From: Pseudomonadota bacterium
Lineage (GTDB): Bacteria > Pseudomonadota > Alphaproteobacteria > Azospirillales > Azospirillaceae
Assembly: GCA_023412175.1 (NCBI GenBank)
Contig: JAEYOB010000236.1
Location: 1 to 5,689, forward strand
Direction of reading: 5' to 3'
Length of the DNA: 5,689 nt
A program made the translations under genes and the position numbers. This document shows, one piece after another, positions 1 through 4,541 of the stretch. Under the pieces are notes generated by a model. The model saw nothing but the letters and a program-made list of their open reading frames with translations. It was not told the DNA's origin and did no database searches. Every line of letters begins with the position of its first letter. The stretch's first letter is position 1.

Positions 1-62
1 CCGGCCTCCTGCTCCTTCAGGATGCCGATGATCTGCTCCTCGCTGAACCGGCTGCGTCTCAT
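1..62 (-). CDS. IS3-family transposase OrfA, N-terminal fragment
   Basis: Only the first 20 codons are in the window. They read MRRSRFSEEQIIGILKEQEA, the very conserved start of IS3-family OrfA proteins (commonly M[RK]xSRFxEEQIIxILKExEAG), which begins the helix-turn-helix that binds the element's ends. In intact elements OrfA is about 90-100 residues, and a -1 ribosomal frameshift produces the OrfAB transposase with its DDE integrase domain; none of that is visible here. The ATG is preceded by a purine-rich GAGGAGACGG ribosome-binding region. Family assignment is secure; subgroup cannot be assigned from 20 residues. Confidence 0.85.
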   Translation of the reverse strand, partial: MRRSRFSEEQIIGILKEQEA

Positions 63-126
63 CCGTCCGTCTCCTCTCGATGACGGACTCTACCCAGTGC
101 TGGAGGAATTTTCCGGTCTCAGGTCA
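1..126 (-). mobile_element. End of an IS3-family insertion sequence (truncated by window edge)
   Basis: The left 126 bases look like the 5' end of an IS3-family element inserted in minus orientation. The transposase OrfA start lies at 62, and 64 nt upstream of it the minus strand begins TGACCTGAGACCGGAAAATT, a TG-initiated, purine-rich terminus of the kind IS3 elements carry as their inverted repeat. The boundary is placed at 126, just before a coding frame that continues to 235. The other end, the second terminal repeat and the 3-4 bp target duplication lie outside the window, so the exact border is inferred. The element appears to have interrupted a plus-strand regulator gene. Confidence 0.7.
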
Positions 127-235
127 CCGGAAGGAACGGCTGGTGCTGCTCGACCCGCGCCGGCTGGCCGAGGTCGCCCAGCTCGATCCGGAGGTCGCGC
201 TCGACTGCCCGGCGGCGCCTCTCGCGGTCGTGTGA
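127..235 (+). pseudogene. C-terminal remnant of a probable Crp/Fnr-family transcription regulator, cut by the IS
   Basis: Immediately inside the IS boundary an open frame with GC-rich third positions runs to a TGA at 233-235. It encodes RKERLVLLDPRRLAEVAQLD and then a short tail ending PLAVV. The pattern (basic residues, a short beta strand LVLLD, then P-x-x-L-A-x-x-A) is what usually closes Crp/Fnr proteins after the winged helix: the wing strand, then a final helix. No start codon or ribosome-binding site exists for this piece, and the frame runs backward into the IS, so it is read as the 3' end of a gene broken by the insertion. The sensory domain and recognition helix would lie beyond the element, outside the window. 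Only about 35 residues support the family call, so another winged-helix regulator is possible. Confidence 0.5.
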
Positions 236-238
236 CGG

Positions 239-252
239 TTAATCCAGGTTAA
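239..252 (+). promoter_or_regulatory. Variant Fnr-like operator TTAATCCAGGTTAA with class II promoter
   Basis: Imperfect palindrome with half-sites TTAAT and GTTAA (TTAAC on the other strand) around CCAG. The 5-4-5 layout and CCAG centre match Fnr/FixK sites, but the invariant G of TTGAT is A. A good -10 hexamer, TAGAAT, lies at 274-279, 28.5 nt from the palindrome centre. That puts the centre near -41 from a start around 286, the classic geometry of Fnr-type activation without a -35 box. It lies 4 nt after the stop of the regulator remnant and 48 nt before the ATG at 301, so it should drive the operon 301-1251. Confidence 0.7.
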
Positions 253-300
253 ACCGCACCTCCCCGGAGCACCTAGAATAGGGGAAAAGGGAGACGCGCC

Positions 301-576
301 ATGATCACCATAGAAGACTGCATCGGCATGAGCGGGCTCACGAAGGATGAGGTCGACGCAATCGCCGAGCACGAGCACCTGCCGGAGATCGTCGCGGCCG
401 AGATGGGCAGCTATCTGGTCGCCACCGAGGCGGGGCAGGGCGAGATCCGCCGTATGATCGAAGACGACATTGCGGAGGCCAGGGCACATGGGCGGAATGA
501 ACGCGCGGCGGTGCTGAAGCTCTGCCTGTGCCACTTCCTGCAGGAGCACCAGTCGGCCCGCACCGTCAATCCCTGA
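301..576 (+). CDS. Conserved-looking 91-residue soluble protein of unknown function
   Basis: I do not recognise a characterised family, although proteins beginning like this (M-I-T-I-E-D-C, then AIAEHEHLPEI) are familiar as hypotheticals of alphaproteobacterial stress islands. The protein looks all-helical and cytoplasmic: no signal peptide and no membrane segment. Possible ligand residues are Cys7, the EHEH run at 23-26 and the CLCH cluster at 75-78; metal binding is speculative. The start is set by the ATG at 301 with an upstream AAAGGGAG. It is first behind the variant Fnr-like box at 239-252 and 49 nt ahead of the cytochrome pair, so it is probably co-transcribed with them. Confidence 0.8.
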   Translation: MITIEDCIGMSGLTKDEVDAIAEHEHLPEIVAAEMGSYLVATEAGQGEIRRMIEDDIAEARAHGRNERAAVLKLCLCHFLQEHQSARTVNP

Positions 577-625
577 CCGGTTCGGGGTGGCGGGGTCGCG
601 CGGCCGACTGGGGAAGGAGGCGAGG

Positions 626-955
626 ATGATCCGAACCTTGTTGCCGGCGGGGGTGCTGGTTGCCGGCGCAGCCGCGCTGGCGACTACGGACGGGTCCGGG
701 GATCCGGCCTTCGGTCGGCGCCTCGCGGACGACCTGTGCAGCGAGTGCCACGTCGTCTCACCGGCCCAGAATCATCCAGGCCGGAGGTCGGCGCCGGACC
801 TAACGGTCCGCGTGCGCGATCCGGTGATCACCGAGACGGCGTTGCGCAGCTACCTGCAGACCTCCCACACGCGCATGCCGAACATCATGCTGAGCCAGGA
901 GCAGATGGATGACATCATCGCCTATCTGCTCAGCCTGAAGGGAGGCACGCAATGA
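626..955 (+). CDS. Small class I c-type cytochrome, secreted
   Basis: A 109-residue periplasmic electron carrier. Residues 1-20 form a short signal peptide (MIRTLLPAGVLVAGAAALAT, likely cleaved after ALA). The haem-attachment motif is C38-S-E-C-H42, and the probable distal haem ligand is Met84 in the motif RMPN, followed by the usual C-terminal helix (QEQMDDIIAYLLSLK). The ATG at 626 is preferred over a GTG at 587 because GGAGG ends 5 nt upstream and because the signal peptide starts exactly there. The TGA overlaps the next cytochrome's ATG by 4 nt (ATGA at 952-955), implying translational coupling. The redox partner is not visible: no oxidase or dehydrogenase lies nearby. Confidence 0.9.
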   Translation: MIRTLLPAGVLVAGAAALATTDGSGDPAFGRRLADDLCSECHVVSPAQNHPGRRSAPDLTVRVRDPVITETALRSYLQTSHTRMPNIMLSQEQMDDIIAYLLSLKGGTQ

Positions 956-1251
956 TCGGGCGCGCACGCTGGGCAATGCTCCTCGTCATCGCGGCCGGTG
1001 CCGCGCACGCAGGCGATCCCGCCAAGGGACGCCAAGTCGCCGACCGCTGGTGCTCGTCCTGCCACGTGGTCGCCGGCCGTGACGGGACCGATGCCGTCCC
1101 CACATTGGAAAGCATCGCCAAGGACCGGCGCCGGGGACCCGACTGGGTCCGGCAATGGCTGACCGCCCCACACCCGCCGATGCCCGATCCCAACCTGACC
1201 CGTGCGGAAATCGAGGACGTCGTCGCCTATCTCGAGAGCCTCGCCCGGTAG
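952..1251 (+). CDS. Small class I c-type cytochrome, secreted (second of a tandem pair)
   Basis: A 99-residue secreted monohaem cytochrome. The signal peptide is residues 1-20 with an A-H-A/G cleavage site, leaving a mature protein of about 79 residues. The haem motif is C34-S-S-C-H38 and the likely axial ligand is Met77 in PPMPDPNLT, with a closing helix EIEDVVAYLESL. It is paralogous to the upstream cytochrome: both share GDPA-x-GR-x-x-AD before the haem motif, HVV after it, and the same C-terminal helix, so the pair probably arose by tandem duplication and divergence. GGAGG inside the preceding gene serves as ribosome-binding site. It may pass electrons to a terminal oxidase or peroxidase encoded elsewhere (inference). 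Confidence 0.9.
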   Translation: MIGRARWAMLLVIAAGAAHAGDPAKGRQVADRWCSSCHVVAGRDGTDAVPTLESIAKDRRRGPDWVRQWLTAPHPPMPDPNLTRAEIEDVVAYLESLAR

Positions 1252-1266
1252 CGCGCGGTGGCTGAC

Positions 1267-1280
1267 TAAATCCAGGTTAA
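1267..1280 (+). promoter_or_regulatory. Variant Fnr-like operator TAAATCCAGGTTAA
   Basis: Identical to the box at 239-252 except for one base (A for T at the second position), including the CCAG centre and the GTTAA right half. It lies 15 nt after the cytochrome stop codon and 54 nt before the ATG at 1335. A -10-like CCCAAT at 1303-1308 has the class II spacing (29.5 nt from the palindrome centre) but matches the TATAAT consensus at only 3 of 6 bases, so the promoter element itself is weak or activator-dependent. Confidence 0.6.
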
Positions 1281-1334
1281 GGACCGATCCTGCGTCCGCT
1301 GGCCCAATCACTCCCGAGTTCGGGAGGACCGCCC

Positions 1335-1757
1335 ATGCGTAGGCACCGCAAAGTCTGGATCGTGCTGGCCAGCGGGGCCGGTGCCCGCATCGTCCAACAC
1401 CGCACGAGGGAACCAAGCCGCTTCGAAGAGCTGCCCCTTGAGGACTTCGAAGCGGCCTGGCCGCCGGTGTGCGAACCGGTGGGCGACCGGCCCGGTCCGC
1501 CCGCGAGCGAATGGCGGAACGCGTCCCAGGGCGTCGCCGTCCGACCGGAGCATCGCATCGCCGACTTCGTGAACCGGGCCGCCACACAGGGGCTGTTCGA
1601 CGATCTCGTGCTCGTGGCGCCGCCCATGCTCGACACTTTGAAGCGGGCGCTGGAACCCGCTGCCGCCGGACGCATGATCCGGGAAGCGGCCAAGGATCTT
1701 CTCGGCGTGCCGGCACCGGCGCTGCCGGCCCGCCTGCTGGCGATGCTGCGCCGCTGA
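1335..1757 (+). CDS. Host-attachment / baeRF-type protein
   Basis: A 140-residue cytoplasmic protein of the family annotated as 'protein required for attachment to host cells' (Host_attach), which sequence-profile work places with bacterial relatives of the archaeo-eukaryotic release factor eRF1 (baeRF). Visible family features are the opening strand VWIVLASGAGARIVQ (7-21), the block FEELP at 30-34, a DRPG motif at 51-54 in the variable loop, the helix H73-R-I-A-D-F-V-N at the middle, and the hallmark strand FDDLVLVAPPMLDTLK at 88-103, ending with a KDL segment. The length is usual for the family. A ribosome-binding AGGA lies 6 nt before the ATG. The biochemical role is unsettled: attachment is historical, while ribosome-linked function is inferred from fold. 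Its own upstream operator suggests induction with the neighbouring stress genes. Confidence 0.8.
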   Translation: MRRHRKVWIVLASGAGARIVQHRTREPSRFEELPLEDFEAAWPPVCEPVGDRPGPPASEWRNASQGVAVRPEHRIADFVNRAATQGLFDDLVLVAPPMLDTLKRALEPAAAGRMIREAAKDLLGVPAPALPARLLAMLRR

Positions 1758-1767
1758 CCCCGCACAC

Positions 1768-1784
1768 CGCGGCTTAACGCCGCG
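1768..1784. terminator. Hairpin between convergent genes, possible bidirectional terminator
   Basis: A perfect 6-bp stem, CGCGGC / GCCGCG, encloses the loop TTAAC. It sits in the 28-nt gap between the stops of the convergent genes ending at 1757 and 1786. There is no T-tract on either side, so it may only pause polymerase or protect 3' ends. Confidence 0.4.
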
Positions 1785-1785
1785 C

Positions 1786-2178
1786 TCATGGCTTCTCTCG
1801 CCGGCTCCGCTCCTGCAAGGTATCTTCCCGGCGGTGAATTTCGTCCTCCGCCGTGTGGATCTCCTGCTCCGCCTCAGCGGTATGCCGGTGCGCGGTTTCG
1901 ACCGATTGGTACAGATGGCCAAGCTGCTTGGACAGCACATCGAGGTTGTGGTGCAGGGTCTCTTGCGTTGCCGCCAACTGGTCCCGCAGGCGTCCTGGAG
2001 GGATGTCGCTGTACGTGTAACGATGATCGAGCACCACACGCAGCCATCGTTCCACCCACTCCGAAACGCTGAGATGCTCCTTGGCGGCAATTTCCGAAAT
2101 CCGTGTGACCAGCGCCGTCTCGGGATCGATGCCCGGAAGAATCCAGGCTTTGGATGGATGGCGTTTGTTCAGGGGCAT
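1786..2178 (-). CDS. Coiled-coil protein of unknown function
   Basis: A 130-residue cytoplasmic protein I cannot name. Residues 15-52 form a compact helical region (PGIDPETALVTRISEIAAKE, then LSVSEWVERWLRVVLDHR), reminiscent of a small DNA- or protein-binding helical module. Residues from about 64 to 128 are a long charged helix, rich in Glu, His and Arg with no proline until the end, expected to be a coiled coil. The ATG at 2178 is chosen; a GTG at 2205 would add nine arginine-rich residues. Neither has a clear Shine-Dalgarno. A frame shifted by one base has a better-placed start at 2236 (AAAGGA upstream), so a leader peptide or a frameshift near 2180 is possible. Transcription probably starts near 2270 from the divergent box at 2305-2318. 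Confidence 0.7.
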   Translation of the reverse strand: MPLNKRHPSKAWILPGIDPETALVTRISEIAAKEHLSVSEWVERWLRVVLDHRYTYSDIPPGRLRDQLAATQETLHHNLDVLSKQLGHLYQSVETAHRHTAEAEQEIHTAEDEIHRREDTLQERSRREKP

Positions 2179-2304
2179 GGCCGTTCGCCGTCGTGAGGGG
2201 CGCACGGTGAAAGACCGGGACGCCCTTGGTGGTCATCAGATCCTTTGTACGCCCCTGAAACTCCGTCACTTCCCGGATCCTAGGCGTTCCCGTCGCAGGG
2301 GCGC

Positions 2305-2318
2305 TTTACGCAGGTTAA
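2305..2318. promoter_or_regulatory. Degenerate variant Fnr-like operator TTTACGCAGGTTAA serving divergent promoters
   Basis: This site keeps the right half-site GTTAA and part of the centre (GCAG) but has a diverged left half TTTAC. It lies between two divergent genes. On the minus strand TAGGAT at 2282-2277 (4 of 6 to TATAAT) sits 29.5 nt from the palindrome centre, exactly class II spacing, and would start the coiled-coil gene's mRNA near 2270. On the plus strand GAAGAT at 2341-2346 (3 of 6) has the same spacing and predicts a start near 2353. That is downstream of an ATG at 2349, which supports the FAH protein start at 2382. Confidence 0.5.
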
Positions 2319-2381
2319 GGGAGCCTCTTTTTCGATGCCCGAAGATCGATGGCTGATCCTTGCCCGCGCGTGGAGGAGATG

Positions 2382-3236
2382 ATGCATCTTTTGCGCTATG
2401 GCCCCGTGGGGGCCGAGAAGGCCGGCCTCCTCTATCCCGGTCGGACCGGGCGCATTCGCGACCTGTCGGGGGTCATCGGCGACATCGGTCCGACGGCGCT
2501 CGACGACGAGACGCTGGACCGGCTGCGCGCACTCGACCCCGAGACGCTGCCTCTGGTCGAGGGGAGCCCGCGGATCGGTCCGTGCGTTGGCGGTGTCGGC
2601 AATATCATCGGCGTCGGGCTGAACTACGGCGATCACGCCGCCGAACTCGGGCAGCCGGTTCCCGATGCGCCCATCGTCTTCCTCAAGTCCGCCACGGCGG
2701 TCTGCGGGCCCTACGACGAGCTCATTCTTCCGCCGGGCGCGGAGCAGGTCGACTGGAACTGCGAACTCGGCATCGTCATCGGCCGGACCGGGCACTACCT
2801 GAACGCAGAGCGCGCTCTGCACCATGTCGCCGGGTACTGCGTGATCGACGACATCACCGAACGGACCCGGCAGTCGGCGCCGGGCGGCCAGTGGGCGAGA
2901 GGGAAGTCGGCCGACACCTTCGCGCCCCTCGGCCCTTGGCTGGTCACCCGCGATGCGGTGCCGGAGCCCCAGGCGTTGCGGATGTGGACGGAGGTGAACG
3001 GTCGCCGCTACCAAGACAGCTCGACCGCGCGGATGGTGTTCGACGTGCCCTTCCTGGTCCACTGCATCAGCCAGTTTATGACCCTCGTACCCGGCGACGT
3101 GATCGCCACGGGGACGCCGGCCGGCGTTGGCCTAGCGCAGGATTCGCCGGTCTTCCTGCGACCGGGCGATGAGCTTCGCGTCGGAATCGATGGTCTGGGC
3201 GAGCAGGTTCAGCGTGTCGTGGCCTGGAAGGGATGA
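2382..3236 (+). CDS. Fumarylacetoacetate hydrolase (FAH) family protein with an altered metal-ligand motif
   Basis: A 284-residue cytoplasmic protein of the FAH fold, whose members cleave or isomerise 2-oxo/enol acids using Mg2+ or Mn2+. It resembles the group often annotated as 2-hydroxyhepta-2,4-diene-1,7-dioate isomerase, ureidoglycolate lyase or didehydro-deoxy-rhamnonate hydrolase. Visible features: N-terminal MHLLRYGPVGAEKAGLL; IIGVGLNYGDHAAELG (75-90); PIVFLKSATAVCGP (97-110); the metal region DWNCELGIVIG (124-134); CVIDDITERTRQ (153-164); GGQWARGKSADTFAPLGPWL (168-187); and the substrate-loop signature TGTPAGVG (243-250). The usual E-x-E metal pair is N126-x-E128 here, so activity or metal use may differ. 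ATG 2382 is chosen because GGAGG ends 5 nt upstream and homologues start at this sequence; ATGs at 2379 and 2349 are alternatives. The substrate cannot be told from sequence. Confidence 0.9.
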   Translation: MHLLRYGPVGAEKAGLLYPGRTGRIRDLSGVIGDIGPTALDDETLDRLRALDPETLPLVEGSPRIGPCVGGVGNIIGVGLNYGDHAAELGQPVPDAPIVFLKSATAVCGPYDELILPPGAEQVDWNCELGIVIGRTGHYLNAERALHHVAGYCVIDDITERTRQSAPGGQWARGKSADTFAPLGPWLVTRDAVPEPQALRMWTEVNGRRYQDSSTARMVFDVPFLVHCISQFMTLVPGDVIATGTPAGVGLAQDSPVFLRPGDELRVGIDGLGEQVQRVVAWKG

Positions 3237-3251
3237 GGCGCGGCGGGGCGG

Positions 3252-3677
3252 TCAGACGGCCTGCCAGCGAACGCGAGCAACGTACTCTGCCGCGTCGTAG
3301 TGCAGGGTGAGGTCGCAGCGGTGGCTGCGCCGAAGCGCCTCGCCGAGGTGGCGGGGAAGATGGATGTCCGTCGTCGTCACCTCGATGCCGTCGTCGGTGT
3401 CGCGGATCTCCGTGATCTGGTTCAGCGGGCTGAAAGTCACAGTGCCGGCCGGGCAATGATCGGCGACGCGCTCGCAGGCTTGGCAGACGATCTCCTCTGC
3501 GGTGATCGGGCGCAATCTCCACCGCCAGCGGCCGGTCTCGTAGACGGCGTGGCAGCGCGGACAGACAGCGGGATCGGTCATCTTCCCGCGGGCCTTGTAG
3601 GGGTCGTGAATGCGCTCCTGAAGCACGCGGTCGCGCCGTTCCGGGTGCGGGCGGTGGTCCTGGTGTCCGCGCTGCAT
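3252..3677 (-). CDS. BCAM0308-family zinc-ribbon protein, compact version
   Basis: A 141-residue cytoplasmic protein matching, from memory, the BCAM0308 family, named after a gene of the Burkholderia cenocepacia low-oxygen-activated locus. Order of features: a basic start HQDHRPHPERRDRVLQER (5-22); HDPYK (24-28); a four-cysteine zinc ribbon C39-x2-C42 ... C65-x2-C68 around a Trp/Arg-rich strand GRWRWRL; PAGTVTF (76-82); PLNQITEI (84-91); and a beta-rich end with TTTDIHLPRHLGEAL (101-115) and HYDAAEYVARVRW. Homologues I recall carry about 25-30 more residues between the PAG and PLxxI motifs; here these almost touch. GGGGAG lies 7 nt before the ATG. It ends 15 nt from the convergent FAH gene and follows hsp20 on the same strand but beyond a terminator. 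Molecular function is unknown; nucleic-acid binding is a guess from the ribbon. Confidence 0.8.
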   Translation of the reverse strand: MQRGHQDHRPHPERRDRVLQERIHDPYKARGKMTDPAVCPRCHAVYETGRWRWRLRPITAEEIVCQACERVADHCPAGTVTFSPLNQITEIRDTDDGIEVTTTDIHLPRHLGEALRRSHRCDLTLHYDAAEYVARVRWQAV

Positions 3678-3733
3678 GCAATTCTCCCCGACTGGATGCG
3701 GGCCGCCAAGCTAGCGTTTGGTGGTGCCCATGA

Positions 3734-3767
3734 ACAAAAGGCGCCGGCGGCCTTGCGGTCGCCGGCG
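3734..3767 (-). terminator. Strong rho-independent terminator of hsp20
   Basis: Read on the minus strand, an 11-bp GC stem (CGCCGGCGACC / GGCCGCCGGCG, one G-T wobble) with a GCAA tetraloop is followed directly by CCTTTTGTT. The GNRA-type loop and T-rich tail make it a convincing intrinsic terminator, placed about 70 nt after the hsp20 stop. It separates hsp20 from the co-directional zinc-ribbon gene beginning at 3677. Confidence 0.85.
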
Positions 3768-3839
3768 AAGGTCTGACCCATTCACATTGTCAAGTGCGGG
3801 GCCGGCCGGTTCCGTGCCCCGGCCAACGACGTCGGGCGA

Positions 3840-4394
3840 TCACGACCGGGTGACGTCGATGGTCCGCCTGGAGGGCTTGCTCGGCTCGGTCTTCGGCAGC
3901 GTAATGGTGAGCACGCCGTTCCTCATGCTGGCCGCGATCTGGTCGCGATCCACGTTGGCCGGCAGCCGGAAGGAACGCGCGCACATGCCGTAGCGCCGTT
4001 CCGAGAAGTAGCGGTTCTTCGCCTTCTCCTCCGTCTCCTCCTTCTTTTCCGCCCTGATGGTCAGAACGTCATCCTGGACGCTGACCTCGACGCTCTTCTC
4101 GTCCATGCCGGGCACTCCCAGCATTACCCGGTACTCGTCCTCGCGCTCATCGACCTCGGCCGGTGGGATGATGGCTTCGATCTCGGCCTCCGTGCGGAGC
4201 AGGGGCTCCAGCTCGAACATCGACCGGCGGTTCCACGGAAAGCGGAACACGCTGGAGGCCTCCTCGAACAGTCGGTCGAACTCGTCGCGCAGCACCAGCA
4301 GCGGGTGCCGGTTGCGCTCCGCCAGTTCCTTGGCGGCCGCACCGGTGCTCTTGAGGTCCTGCTTCGGCTTTTCGGTGGCGGTCGTGTCGGCCAT
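3840..4394 (-). CDS. Small heat-shock protein, Hsp20 / alpha-crystallin family
   Basis: A 184-residue ATP-independent holdase chaperone that binds unfolding proteins in the cytoplasm. An N-terminal arm of about 75 residues is charged at first, then amphipathic with aromatics (DEFDRLFEEASSVFRFPW, 37-54). The alpha-crystallin domain spans roughly 76-170 and includes EDEYRVMLGVPGMDEKSVEV (85-104), DDVLTIRAEKK (108-118), RYGMCARSFRLP (134-145) and the signature NGVLTITLPK (159-168). The C-terminal I-x-V motif is I179-D-V181, used for oligomer assembly. AGGAGG lies 6 nt before the ATG at 4394; upstream in-frame codons to 4454 look non-coding. It is divergent from the USP gene across a symmetric variant Fnr-like box and ends at a strong terminator, so it is probably monocistronic. 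Confidence 0.95.
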   Translation of the reverse strand: MADTTATEKPKQDLKSTGAAAKELAERNRHPLLVLRDEFDRLFEEASSVFRFPWNRRSMFELEPLLRTEAEIEAIIPPAEVDEREDEYRVMLGVPGMDEKSVEVSVQDDVLTIRAEKKEETEEKAKNRYFSERRYGMCARSFRLPANVDRDQIAASMRNGVLTITLPKTEPSKPSRRTIDVTRS

Positions 4395-4455
4395 GGCTTC
4401 CTCCTGGGTTGCGCGTGGTACGCAGCCTGTATGCGCCCAGAACGGCGGCCGCACT

Positions 4456-4469
4456 TTAATCTGGATTAA
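4456..4469. promoter_or_regulatory. Perfectly symmetric variant Fnr-like operator TTAATCTGGATTAA, shared by hsp20 and usp
   Basis: The half-sites TTAAT / ATTAA are exact inverted repeats around CTGG, the most symmetric of the four boxes. It lies 61 nt from the hsp20 ATG (minus) and 72 nt from the USP ATG (plus). On the hsp20 side CATACA (4433-4428, 3 of 6 to TATAAT) has class II spacing and predicts an mRNA start near 4421. On the USP side no good -10 is seen at that spacing, so activation there may use a different start or another promoter. Confidence 0.65.
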
Positions 4470-4541
4470 CGTGGGCGCCGTTCATTTGGGGCAGGCTGGA
4501 CGTGGGCATTCCACGCGTTGCACCGTTTCCGGGAGGACACC

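Noticed and set aside
922..1767. 281-codon minus-strand open frame across the second cytochrome and the baeRF gene
   Set aside because: It lies antisense to two well-identified genes, is very rich in Arg, Pro and Ala as shadow frames are, and crosses the operator at 1267-1280.
2280..3062. Long minus-strand frame and a plus-strand alternative frame over the FAH gene
   Set aside because: Both lack motifs, whereas the chosen frame contains the full series of FAH-family signatures in order.
3781..3794. TTCACATTGTCAAG as another Fnr-like site, or its complement TTGACA as a -35 box
   Set aside because: The half-sites are not complementary in a 5-4-5 layout, and no -10 hexamer lies about 17 nt further on the minus strand.
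3797..3821. CGGGGC / GCCCCG hairpin just after the hsp20 stop as the terminator
   Set aside because: It has a long loop and no T-tract; the hairpin at 3742-3767 followed by TTTTGTT is far better. The first may simply be a GC-rich coincidence.
4395..4425. ROSE-type RNA thermometer in the hsp20 leader
   Set aside because: The predicted leader is only about 27 nt with no stem clearly covering the AGGAGG; too short for the known ROSE architecture.
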